5,256 nucleotides of DNA. Origin: Candidatus Kapaibacterium sp. GTDB taxonomy: Bacteria > Bacteroidota > Ignavibacteria > Kapaibacteriales > UBA2268. Below the pieces are notes generated by a model that did no database searches, had not been told where the DNA came from, and saw only the letters and a program-made list of their open reading frames with translations. Numbering within the stretch: the stretch's first letter is position 1; each line of letters starts with the position of its first letter. The DNA lies in the NCBI GenBank assembly GCA_027858275.1, contig JAQIDA010000229.1, positions 1 to 5,256 of the forward strand, given 5' to 3'. The position numbers were made by a program, and so were the translations under genes. Below, piece after piece: positions 1 to 5,256 of the stretch.

Positions 1-320
1 ATCACCAACAGCCCCAATATATGAAAAATTAGTCTGAAATTCAAGTTATTCAATGGTTTACATCATTTCATGCAATCATCGTATGTGTTTGATGTGTTGT
101 TTTTTTCTAGAGTGCCGACTGTTGGGGTTTCCAAAATTCGGGTATTTTTTACCTATAACAAATAGTGCTTTGCATTAAGAGATTTATTAGTGTTTTAACT
201 GTTTTTGGAGTATATAAAAAACATTTAAAACATTCTGTATATTTTATGTGTTTTTATAATAGCAGCTTATCTCTGAGAGCTATTCAAAATTATGCCTTAT
301 ATAAACATAGAAATGATTAG

Positions 321-352
321 TTTGGAAAGGGATGAAAATTATTCAAATTTTG
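321..352 (+). promoter_or_regulatory. Candidate Bacteroidota-type promoter for the lipoprotein gene
   Basis: TTTG at 321-324 (within TTTGGAA) is followed after 20 bases by AAATTTTG at 345-352. This matches five of the six fixed positions of the TTTG / TAnnTTTG promoter described for Bacteroidota. Transcription would start near 357-359, leaving a leader of about 24 bases that includes the ribosome binding site. The same TTTGGAA plus 17-base arrangement recurs upstream of the KamA-like gene. The match is inferred by eye in AT-rich sequence. Confidence 0.4.
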
Positions 353-366
353 GAACATTTATATAC

Positions 367-371
367 GGGAG
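367..371 (+). promoter_or_regulatory. Ribosome binding site for the lipoprotein gene
   Basis: GGGAG lies 10 bases before the ATG at 382. It supports that start, which is also the one that yields a well-formed lipoprotein signal peptide. Confidence 0.55.
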
Positions 372-381
372 CTGACTCATT

Positions 382-1572
382 ATGAAACATTTTATACTCG
401 GAGCAATCCTTTCGATCAGTATTCTATTTATGTCTTGTGAAAACAGCAAAACGGGTGAACTGACCGCGAGCACTGATGATTACTTAGTCTATGTCAGCAA
501 AACGCTGGAGACTATCGACACTGAAGGCAATATTTCAAACTTAGAAATTACTGAATATGAGTATGAAGCGGATACGGATCGTTTTTGGACAAAATCTGTA
601 ACCAAGGATACCACAGGGACTGTTATCAAATCTATAATTCGGACATTCGACGAAGACAGAATGCCGATCACTGAGATAATAACAGAGGACGATCTGGATG
701 TTGATCTCGTAACTACATTCGATGTTAAATACTCCCCGGTTAACTATGAGTTGTTGTCAAAAACTAAGATTTTTGAAGGTGAAACAATCAGCTCAATTGT
801 AAACGAATATGACGCTGAGGGTTGGCTAATCAGAAAAACTGAAATTGACTATTGCACTGACAGCGGGTTTGTCAATACTGAAGGCAACAATATCAAGAAA
901 ATTTTTGTTCACAGATATTTTCCTACAAATTCGGCTCGCCCGAAAGGTGAATATGAGATTTTCCCGATTATGGAAAAAGGGATTATTTACAGCACTAAAC
1001 CTTCGGAAGAGGATGATGTTAAAGTTGGTGATCCTGTCTATACAACTACAATCAGCTTCAATGATGCGGGCGAACCTGTTAAGTATTTTGCGGAGCAAAA
1101 AGATTGTGCCGACCACGAGCTTGTGGAGTATTACAAACTTGAAAAAGATGAGGACGGTCGTATCCTCTCTATGATCAGCTATACTGATGAAAAGTTGGAA
1201 TCGATCGGCAGTCACAGCACAAGAGATATTTTCAGATATGATGATGACGGAATGTTAGCGAGTGTTGAAGAACATAAATATAATGATGAGACCGGAGAAT
1301 TTGACAGATTGCATGATCGTCAAGATTATGAATGGATTCAGCCTGCAATCACAGGCGCGAAAAACTACAGCGATTTCACAAATCACAGTGAGCATTATTG
1401 CTTCGGCGGTAAGAGACATTCAAAACAAATTCGCAAAATTGTAAAATTCGATGAAGGTGAAAAAATAATTGAGTTTTATAATGACGGATACAACGGAGCG
1501 TATTTGAGCCAAGAAATTAACCCGAAGCTCCACGCAAGACTTATCTACGTATACAAAACAGCAGGGAAATAA
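382..1572 (+). CDS. Putative lipoprotein with YD-like repeats, function unknown
   Basis: This 396-residue protein is probably exported and lipid-anchored. The N-terminus has Lys2, a hydrophobic stretch (about residues 4-17) and a lipobox-like F-M-S-C ending at Cys19, followed by Glu20-Asn21. The rest is hydrophilic and acidic, with no further membrane segment. I do not recognise a named family. Degenerate repeats of the form [YF]D-x-x-G-x-[LI], spread along the chain, resemble RHS/YD repeats: FDEDRMPI near 89, YDAEGWLI near 143, FNDAGEPV near 226, KDEDGRIL near 255, YDDDGMLA near 286 and FDEGEKII near 356. Such repeats form extended beta-hairpin strips in known proteins, so a surface or periplasmic binding role is possible but is only inference. 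The gene stands alone, with a GGGAG site upstream and a strong terminator downstream, so it is probably monocistronic. Lipoprotein assignment is fairly secure; function is unknown. Confidence 0.85.
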   Translation: MKHFILGAILSISILFMSCENSKTGELTASTDDYLVYVSKTLETIDTEGNISNLEITEYEYEADTDRFWTKSVTKDTTGTVIKSIIRTFDEDRMPITEIITEDDLDVDLVTTFDVKYSPVNYELLSKTKIFEGETISSIVNEYDAEGWLIRKTEIDYCTDSGFVNTEGNNIKKIFVHRYFPTNSARPKGEYEIFPIMEKGIIYSTKPSEEDDVKVGDPVYTTTISFNDAGEPVKYFAEQKDCADHELVEYYKLEKDEDGRILSMISYTDEKLESIGSHSTRDIFRYDDDGMLASVEEHKYNDETGEFDRLHDRQDYEWIQPAITGAKNYSDFTNHSEHYCFGGKRHSKQIRKIVKFDEGEKIIEFYNDGYNGAYLSQEINPKLHARLIYVYKTAGK

Positions 1573-1611
1573 CTCGGGTATCAATGATACTTGATGTTTG
1601 CTTTGCCGGAC

Positions 1612-1653
1612 AAAAAAAAGAGCCGTTTTCATTTATTGAAAACGGCTCTTTTT
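1612..1653. terminator. Bidirectional intrinsic terminator between convergent genes
   Basis: A perfect 17-bp inverted repeat (1615-1631 and 1637-1653, core AGAGCCGTTTTCA) encloses a 5-base TTTAT loop. Read on the plus strand, the GC-rich part of the stem is followed by TTTTT and more T-rich sequence. Read on the minus strand, it is followed by a run of eight T (the A-run at 1612-1619). It sits 40 bases after the lipoprotein stop and about 37 bases after the KamA-like stop, so it can serve both converging genes. Confidence 0.93.
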
Positions 1654-1687
1654 ATTTTATTCTTAGATAATTTTATTCTTAGGATAA
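1654..1687. repeat. Short tandem duplication, 2 copies of about 17 bp
   Basis: ATTTTATTCTTAGATAA (1654-1670) is repeated as ATTTTATTCTTAGGATAA (1670-1687). The first 13 bases are identical and there is one inserted G in the second copy. It lies between the terminator and the stop codon of the KamA-like gene. It probably arose by slippage, and no function is apparent. Confidence 0.6.
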
Positions 1688-1689
1688 TC

Positions 1690-3087
1690 TTATGCTAAGA
1701 TTTCGACTTCGCAGGCTTCGATTGCTGCTTTTTTGTCTGCGTAGATTTGTTCTAATTCATCTTCGAAGAAGAATTTCTCTTCGCCGAAAGCGGGCTTAAG
1801 ATCGTCTATCCAGTAGGCGTTTTCGTCGTATTTAGCGAAGAACGGGCGATGCACCCAGTCGTTGTTTCTGCCTTGGATGAATCTCAAAACCATAACTTTT
1901 TCGTTGTTTATTTCTGAAACACCGAGCATTTGGACTTTGCCGGGGCCGCATGACATCACCGGACCGCGAACTGTTCTGCCCAAGCCACTGACATTGTTGT
2001 AGGCATTGCGGAAGATATTCCATGCGTCAACCAAACTGACTTTGAAATATTCCTGAGCGCCGGTGTCGCGAGCCATGAACATGTAATACGGAATGCATCC
2101 GAGTCGGACTTGTTCTGTCCACATTTCAGCCCATGCTTCCGAAGAATCGTTTAATGCTCTGAATATCGGTGACTGAGTTCGGATTTGCGCTCCGGTTTCA
2201 CGAATTCTTCTGATTGCGTCGCGAACGGAAGAAGTTTTCATTTCATTCGGGTGATTGAAATGCGCCATAAGAGCTACTTGTTTGCCTGAAAGAATTATGT
2301 TCTCAAATGCTCTGAGAATTAATTTGGAATCAGGATCCGTCGTGAATCTAAAAGGCCAATATGCCAAGGATTTTGTACCGATGCGAATTGTTTTCAAATT
2401 TGGTATATTTTCAGCTATAATCGCGTGGATATATTCGGCAAAAACTATTCCGCTCATAATCATCGGATCACCTCCGGTGAACAGAATATCCGTTACTTCC
2501 GGATGAGCTTTTACGTAGTCGATTACTGCTTGAATTTCTTTCGCTGCGAATTGTTCTCCGGTTCCGGTGAACTGAGGCCAGCGGAAACAGAATGTACAAT
2601 AAGCATGACAGGTCTGTCCCTGCTTAGGGAAAAACAAGACTGTTTCATTATACTTATGCTGCATTCCGTCGAGTTTGTTGTTGTTCATTATCGGAACATT
2701 GTAATCCATCTGTCCTGCAGGATGCGGGTTGAGATCTTGGCGTATTTCGTTAGCAATTCTTTTGATTTCATCTCTCGAAGCACCTGATTTAAGGGCTTGA
2801 GCCATTTTATTGAAATTATGCGGTTCCAGCATATCTTTCTGCGGGAAAGTCAGGATGAAAATAGGATCGGCAGGAACATTATTCCAGTTTATAAGTTCGT
2901 TAACAACATAGTTGTTAGCTTTGAAAGGCAAGACATTACCGACAACTTCAATATCAAAAAGTTGATCCTCGCTTAATTTCTTGATTTGAGGAATACTTCT
3001 AAAATTACCAAGGTGATATGCTTTAAACTTCGGGGCTACATCAGTTGCCGCAAAGTTGTTGATTGAATTTCTGTTTTCATGAAACAT
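1690..3087 (-). CDS. KamA-family radical SAM protein (lysine 2,3-aminomutase-like, substrate uncertain)
   Basis: This is a radical SAM enzyme of the KamA type, which in characterised members uses SAM, a 4Fe-4S cluster and PLP to move an amino group between adjacent carbons of an amino acid. Counting from the ATG at 3087 it has 465 residues, against about 416 for clostridial lysine 2,3-aminomutase. The cluster motif is C160-HAY-C164-TF-C167, followed by R169, which aligns with the substrate-carboxylate arginine (R134). SAM-binding FTGGDP follows at 204-209, HFNHPNE at 276-282, and the presumed PLP lysine K384 in SCGPGK. Aligned without gaps to the clostridial enzyme (recalled, not searched), the side-chain-binding Asp293 and Asp330 become R340 and V377, and the four zinc cysteines are missing. 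Lysine is therefore unlikely as substrate. The ATG at 3087 has GGAG four bases upstream; a TTG at 3123 would add 12 unsupported residues. It is likely cytoplasmic. The family is secure; the reaction is not. Confidence 0.92.
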   Translation of the reverse strand: MFHENRNSINNFAATDVAPKFKAYHLGNFRSIPQIKKLSEDQLFDIEVVGNVLPFKANNYVVNELINWNNVPADPIFILTFPQKDMLEPHNFNKMAQALKSGASRDEIKRIANEIRQDLNPHPAGQMDYNVPIMNNNKLDGMQHKYNETVLFFPKQGQTCHAYCTFCFRWPQFTGTGEQFAAKEIQAVIDYVKAHPEVTDILFTGGDPMIMSGIVFAEYIHAIIAENIPNLKTIRIGTKSLAYWPFRFTTDPDSKLILRAFENIILSGKQVALMAHFNHPNEMKTSSVRDAIRRIRETGAQIRTQSPIFRALNDSSEAWAEMWTEQVRLGCIPYYMFMARDTGAQEYFKVSLVDAWNIFRNAYNNVSGLGRTVRGPVMSCGPGKVQMLGVSEINNEKVMVLRFIQGRNNDWVHRPFFAKYDENAYWIDDLKPAFGEEKFFFEDELEQIYADKKAAIEACEVEILA

Positions 3088-3091
3088 GTTA

Positions 3092-3095
3092 CTCC
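3092..3095 (-). promoter_or_regulatory. Ribosome binding site deciding the KamA-like start
   Basis: GGAG on the minus strand lies four bases before the ATG at 3087. The spacing is short but usable. No comparable site precedes the in-frame TTG at 3123, so the ATG is preferred. Confidence 0.5.
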
Positions 3096-3194
3096 ATCGT
3101 ATAGTGAGTGCAATAAATAGCAATAATGGAGATCAACCTGATGATCCCGTTTTCTAACCGTCCTGTACAGCAGGGCACATATCGGAAAGGAATA

Positions 3195-3226
3195 CCAATA
3201 TACGAAAAATAAATATCAATTCCAAA
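3195..3226 (-). promoter_or_regulatory. Candidate promoter for the KamA-like gene
   Basis: On the minus strand, TTTGGAA (3226-3220) is followed after exactly 17 bases by TATATTGG (3202-3195). Read as sigma-70 this is TTGGAA-17-TATATT, matching 4/6 and 5/6 of the consensus. Read as Bacteroidota-type it is TTTG-20-TAnnTTgG with one mismatch. The start would fall near 3190, giving a leader of about 100 bases. The leader contains only small stems, such as GATCA/TGATC at 3131-3146, and no recognisable riboswitch. The promoter would let this gene be expressed independently of the glycosyltransferase upstream. Confidence 0.5.
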
Positions 3227-3331
3227 TATGAGTTGTCTAAGCACTTGTTTTAGTGTGAGTTATGAAGTCCCGACTAACAAAGCAAGTTTATATAATTATT
3301 TATGATGCAAGTATTAATAAGTACATTAAAC

Positions 3332-4399
3332 TTAAAGTTGGCAGTTTTTTGATGTCAATTCTTCAGAAGCACTGACAACTTCCTCTGCTGTTATCTCATT
3401 CATACAATCGAAATGTTTTTGTGGGCATTCTGCTCTGCCGATATGAGTGCAGGGCCGACACTTTAGATCTTTTTGGACGATTCGGCAGGCCGTGCGTCGA
3501 GGTGCAAAACCAAATTCCGGAACGGTGGATCCGAATATTGCTACCGTAGGAACTGCTCGCGCTGCCCCAATGTGCAATACGCCGGTGTCATTTGTAATTA
3601 ACAAATCACATTTGTCGATTTCTTCTGAGGTTTTCAGTATTGATTTTGTTCCGCTAAAGTCTTGATAATTGACAGGTAATCCCTCTGTAATTTCAGAAAC
3701 GGTCGGCTCATCGCCGGGACCGCCGAAAAATACAAATTCACAATTATATTTCTCGGACATGAGGGTGATTATTTCGATATATGTAGCTGTCGGCAATCGT
3801 TTTGTTTTGTGATTGGCTGCAGGCGCTATCCCGACTGTTAGGTTTTCAGAAGATGCCGGCACCCGGTTAAAAGGCGGATAAATATCAAGATCTTTCTCTG
3901 AATACAATCTTATTTCAAGTCCGAAATTATCATCTTCAACGCCGACAGATTCTGCTGTTCTTCGATAAATATCCGCAATCGGAACGACTTCTTTGTATCG
4001 ATTTTTTTTGAATTTAACGAGCAGGAATTTATTCAAACGGTTTTTATAGACTTTCAATATGTGTCTGCCGAGACCTCTGCGAAAAATCGCGGAACGGAGA
4101 TTACGTTGTAAATCGATAATAATATCGTACTTCACTCCCGGGATATCGGCGGCGGTTTCTGTTTTTAAGGTCTTGATTTGTGATGAGCTTGCTTTTTTAT
4201 CATATTCAATCACTTTATTCAGGTAGGGACTGAACTTATATATCTCAGAAAATGTATCTGCCGTCAAGAAGTCGATTCGAGTCTGCGGGAAGCGTTTTTT
4301 TAACTGCCTGACGAACTCTGTGGTCAGGATAACATCACCCATGGAGCTAAGTCTTATAACTAAAATACTTTTTATTTCTTTATTTTCTGAAATTCTCAT
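3332..4399 (-). CDS. Glycosyltransferase family 9 protein (heptosyltransferase-like)
   Basis: This 355-residue protein resembles the LPS core heptosyltransferases (WaaC/WaaF type), which transfer ADP-heptose to lipid A-Kdo at the inner face of the inner membrane. The N-terminal half opens with a Rossmann strand and SSMGDV (18-23), whose D22 aligns with the catalytic Asp13 of WaaC, followed by IIIDLQRN (93-100). The C-terminal nucleotide-sugar domain shows GIAPAANHKTKR (190-201), FFGGPGDE (224-231), TNDTGVLHIGAA (269-280) and AIFGSTVPEFGFAPR (287-301). Near the end are four cysteines, C314, C317, C325 and C332, in the CxPC...CP..H..CM pattern common in GT9 proteins. There is no signal peptide or membrane segment, as expected for a peripheral cytoplasmic enzyme. 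Length is normal for the family. The ATG at 4399 has no obvious Shine-Dalgarno sequence in its AT-rich leader. It is divergent from the STAS gene. The exact sugar and acceptor cannot be told from sequence. Confidence 0.93.
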   Translation of the reverse strand: MRISENKEIKSILVIRLSSMGDVILTTEFVRQLKKRFPQTRIDFLTADTFSEIYKFSPYLNKVIEYDKKASSSQIKTLKTETAADIPGVKYDIIIDLQRNLRSAIFRRGLGRHILKVYKNRLNKFLLVKFKKNRYKEVVPIADIYRRTAESVGVEDDNFGLEIRLYSEKDLDIYPPFNRVPASSENLTVGIAPAANHKTKRLPTATYIEIITLMSEKYNCEFVFFGGPGDEPTVSEITEGLPVNYQDFSGTKSILKTSEEIDKCDLLITNDTGVLHIGAARAVPTVAIFGSTVPEFGFAPRRTACRIVQKDLKCRPCTHIGRAECPQKHFDCMNEITAEEVVSASEELTSKNCQL

Positions 4400-4469
4400 A
4401 AAATTTGATTATTTTTGAATAGAATAATTGTAATTAAGTTAAAATTTTATTCACTGATGACAGAGTATT
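4400..4469. promoter_or_regulatory. Divergent intergenic spacer, presumed promoter region for both flanking genes
   Basis: These 70 very AT-rich bases separate two divergent start codons, so promoters for both genes should lie here or just inside the neighbours. No convincing -35/-10 pair is visible. A TACAAT hexamer on the minus strand is the best -10-like element for the glycosyltransferase, and it lacks a matching -35. A perfect 9-bp inverted repeat, ATAAAATTT (4398-4406) and AAATTTTAT (4442-4450), brackets the spacer. It could be an operator or simply a product of base composition. Confidence 0.4.
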
Positions 4470-4808
4470 ATGCGTTTTACAGTCGAACACAGTGACAATA
4501 TAGTGATTTTTGAGCTAAAAAATCCGTCTTTAAGTGCGGATATTTCAGCGAAGCTAAAAGCAGAGTTGCTAATTCTGTGCCAACCGAACATCAAAGCTTT
4601 TATCTTTGATCTTTCTCACGTTGACTATGTAGACAGCAGCGGTCTCGGTGCTTTGCTGCTTGCCCACAGGCAATTAACGAGTCATTCGATTCCAATAGGA
4701 TTTGTAAGTGTTCAGGATTCTGTACGCTCGTTGTTGAACATTTCTCATATTGATGATCTGTTCGAATTTTTCGACAATGTGGAAGAAGCCTTAAGCAAAT
4801 ACGAATAA
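4470..4808 (+). CDS. STAS-domain protein, anti-sigma-factor-antagonist type
   Basis: The 112-residue protein is a single STAS domain of the SpoIIAA/RsbV type. Known members bind a serine kinase anti-sigma factor when unphosphorylated and release the sigma factor, and phosphorylation of a serine or threonine switches them off. The alternating strand pattern at the start (FTVEHSDNIVIFEL) and FIFDLSHVDYVDSSGLG (44-60) are typical, with D55-S56-S57-G58-L59-G60 as the phosphorylation loop. Length is normal for a stand-alone member. The ATG at 4470 has only a weak GAG (4463-4465) upstream. No RsbW-like kinase, PP2C phosphatase or sigma factor is in the window, so its partner must be elsewhere or beyond the right edge. 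A role in another switch is possible, since lone STAS proteins also occur in chemotaxis-like and lipid-transport systems. Fold assignment is secure; the pathway is inferred. Confidence 0.9.
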   Translation: MRFTVEHSDNIVIFELKNPSLSADISAKLKAELLILCQPNIKAFIFDLSHVDYVDSSGLGALLLAHRQLTSHSIPIGFVSVQDSVRSLLNISHIDDLFEFFDNVEEALSKYE

Positions 4809-4834
4809 CGAAATCGATATTAGGAGCGTGTAAT

Positions 4835-4866
4835 TTTGCAAGAAGGAGCATATTGAAATATGTTCT
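4835..4866 (+). promoter_or_regulatory. Weak promoter candidate for the channel-like gene
   Basis: TTTGCAA (4835-4841) is followed after 17 bases by TATGTTCT (4859-4866), giving four of six fixed positions of TAnnTTTG at the same spacing seen upstream of the lipoprotein and KamA-like genes. It overlaps the terminator-like hairpin, so either reading alone could be right. Transcription would begin near 4872, about 38 bases before the ATG. Confidence 0.22.
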
Positions 4867-4874
4867 TTTTTTTT
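4843..4874 (+). terminator. Probable intrinsic terminator after the STAS gene
   Basis: AAGGAGCATAT (4843-4853) and ATATGTTCTTT (4858-4868) form an 11-bp stem, counting two G-U pairs, around a TGAA tetraloop. It runs into nine consecutive T (4866-4874). It lies 35 bases after the STAS stop. The stem is weak in GC. Its left arm contains a Shine-Dalgarno-like AAGGAG, and an ATG sits at 4860, so it may instead be, or also be, part of a regulatory leader for the next gene. Confidence 0.6.
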
Positions 4875-4913
4875 AATCAAAGTGTGATTAATAAATTGAG
4901 AATTCAAATATGA
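4860..4913 (+). other. Possible 17-codon leader ORF overlapping the next start (ATGA)
   Basis: An ATG at 4860 lies 11 bases after AAGGAG (4843-4848), a better ribosome binding site than any annotated gene here has. It opens a 17-codon frame, MFFFFNQSVINKLRIQI, with four consecutive Phe codons. Its stop TGA (4911-4913) overlaps the ATG at 4910, the arrangement typical of translational coupling. It may also be coincidence produced by the terminator sequence. There is no homology evidence. Confidence 0.2.
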
Positions 4914-5256
4914 TGAAATTAATTCAAAAAAAATCTATCGGCTTATTTTTATCTCTGTTTATACTTCTGTCGGGAACTATTCCGGCAAGCGGCGGAGTAG
5001 TTGTATCGGCTGTTCCGGGCTTTTTGCCAAATTGGACAGCTGAAAAATTCATGGGTGTTGCCTATTGGCAAATAGGCGGATTGATTTTGATTATGTTGTC
5101 GGCTTGGATTTTATCGTTGATTATGGACAAGATAATCGCTTTTATTCTTAATCGAATAATCAGCAGGTTCCGCTTCTACGAATTGGTGAAAAAGTATATC
5201 GTGCCGATCAGCAAACCTGCCGTAAATCTCATCGTGACGGTGGTTGTGATTTTTAC
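4910..5256 (+). CDS. Membrane protein N-terminus, probable MscS-type mechanosensitive channel (partial)
   Basis: The frame is open from ATG at 4910 (a second ATG follows at 4913) to the right edge, giving 115 complete codons of a longer gene. A signal peptide is likely: KLIQKK, a hydrophobic core (about 10-22) and a possible cleavage after A26 in TIPASGG. A short periplasmic segment ending FLPNWTAEKFMGVAYW (38-53) follows, then a long transmembrane helix (about 54-80), a basic stretch NRIISRFRFYELVKKY (81-96), and the start of a second hydrophobic segment (about 103-115). Signal peptide, WQ-led helix and Arg/Lys-rich loop recall the N-terminal part of larger MscS-family channels, which release osmolytes on membrane tension. 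The diagnostic pore helix and beta domain lie beyond the window, so the family is inferred and only the membrane location is well supported. A weak GAG at 4898-4900 is the only direct ribosome binding site candidate. Confidence 0.7.
   Translation, partial: MMKLIQKKSIGLFLSLFILLSGTIPASGGVVVSAVPGFLPNWTAEKFMGVAYWQIGGLILIMLSAWILSLIMDKIIAFILNRIISRFRFYELVKKYIVPISKPAVNLIVTVVVIF

Larger units (their letters stand above)
1..381. other. Gene-free AT-rich upstream region
   Basis: No coding region is supportable here. All three forward frames hit stops within the first 37 bases, and the short reverse reading from the ATG at 71 stops after two codons. The stretch is AT-rich with long A and T runs. It contains a loose inverted repeat (TATAAAAAACAT near 212-223 against ATGTGTTTTTATA near 246-258) that is close to what chance gives in such sequence. 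The right end carries the promoter-like element and ribosome binding site of the lipoprotein gene. No tRNA, terminator or known riboswitch is recognisable. The first few codons could be the tail of a gene lying to the left, but nothing shows it. Confidence 0.6.

Noticed and set aside
12..127. CCCCAA (12-17) and TTGGGG (122-127) as arms of an inverted repeat
   Set aside because: Only six bases pair over a gap of about 100 bases, and extension breaks at once.
255..260. Perfect TATAAT upstream of the lipoprotein gene
   Set aside because: No -35 element is found 16-18 bases upstream, the region is nearly all A/T, and a better candidate lies closer to the gene at 321-352.
826..1215. 129-codon open frame on the minus strand, and a 109-codon plus-strand frame (845-1174), inside the lipoprotein gene
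   Set aside because: Both lie wholly within the well-supported lipoprotein gene, have no ribosome binding site I can see, and give low-complexity translations typical of out-of-frame reading.
1686..1702. AATCTTA-TGC-TAAGATT hairpin over the KamA-like stop codon
   Set aside because: It is an AT-rich 7-bp stem with a 3-base loop and no T-run of its own; the strong terminator beside it explains termination.
2255..2787. Two overlapping plus-strand open frames antisense to the KamA-like gene
   Set aside because: They oppose a strongly conserved enzyme gene and encode no recognisable motif; they are antisense shadows.
3088..3123. TTG start at 3123 extending the KamA-like protein by 12 residues
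   Set aside because: The extension has no ribosome binding site and no family resemblance; the ATG at 3087 has GGAG upstream.
3240..3295. Imperfect stem (ACTTG...CAAGT) after the glycosyltransferase as its terminator
   Set aside because: The arms are bulged and AT-rich and are not followed by a T-run on the minus strand, so termination there is not supported.
4600..4851. 83-codon minus-strand frame opposite the STAS gene
   Set aside because: It is antisense to a conserved domain, and its start falls in the terminator-like hairpin.
4836..4856. Six-codon frame from TTG at 4836 preceded by AGGAG (4822-4826)
   Set aside because: It is too short to judge, has a non-ATG start, and is expected by chance.

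Overview
The window looks like chromosomal sequence from an AT-rich Gram-negative bacterium. A Braun-type lipoprotein and a family 9 (heptosyltransferase-like) glycosyltransferase both imply an outer membrane. Three upstream regions carry TTTG...TAnnTT-like promoter elements reminiscent of the Bacteroidota sigma factor. I would place it in the Bacteroidota/Chlorobiota (FCB) group, with moderate confidence in the group and no confidence in a genus. I see no mobile element, CRISPR array, tRNA or rRNA.

Layout from left to right. Positions 1-381 are gene-free and AT-rich, ending in a promoter-like element and a ribosome binding site. Positions 382-1572 (+) encode an unrecognised lipoprotein with degenerate YD-like repeats. 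A perfect 17-bp hairpin with T-runs on both strands (1612-1653) closes this gene and the convergent gene behind it. Positions 1690-3087 (-) encode a KamA-family radical SAM protein, related to lysine 2,3-aminomutase but with an altered substrate pocket. Positions 3088-3331 hold its promoter and leader. Positions 3332-4399 (-) encode the GT9 glycosyltransferase. A 70-bp AT-rich divergent spacer separates it from 4470-4808 (+), a single-domain STAS protein (anti-sigma-factor-antagonist type). Behind that lies a hairpin plus T-run that is either a terminator or part of a leader. From 4910 (+) a signal-peptide-bearing membrane protein, probably an MscS-type channel, runs off the right edge.

The genes do not form an obvious single pathway. 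Envelope functions dominate: lipoprotein, LPS-type glycosyltransferase and probable mechanosensitive channel. A lone regulatory STAS protein and an amino-acid-type radical enzyme sit among them. The glycosyltransferase and the KamA-like gene are co-directional but 244 bp apart, with a good promoter candidate between them, so they are probably not a tight operon. The points most worth a second look are the KamA-like active site (basic residue where lysine 2,3-aminomutase has an aspartate, zinc cysteines missing) and the compact leader before the channel gene, where a hairpin, a strong Shine-Dalgarno sequence, a tiny Phe-rich ORF and an ATGA overlap coincide.
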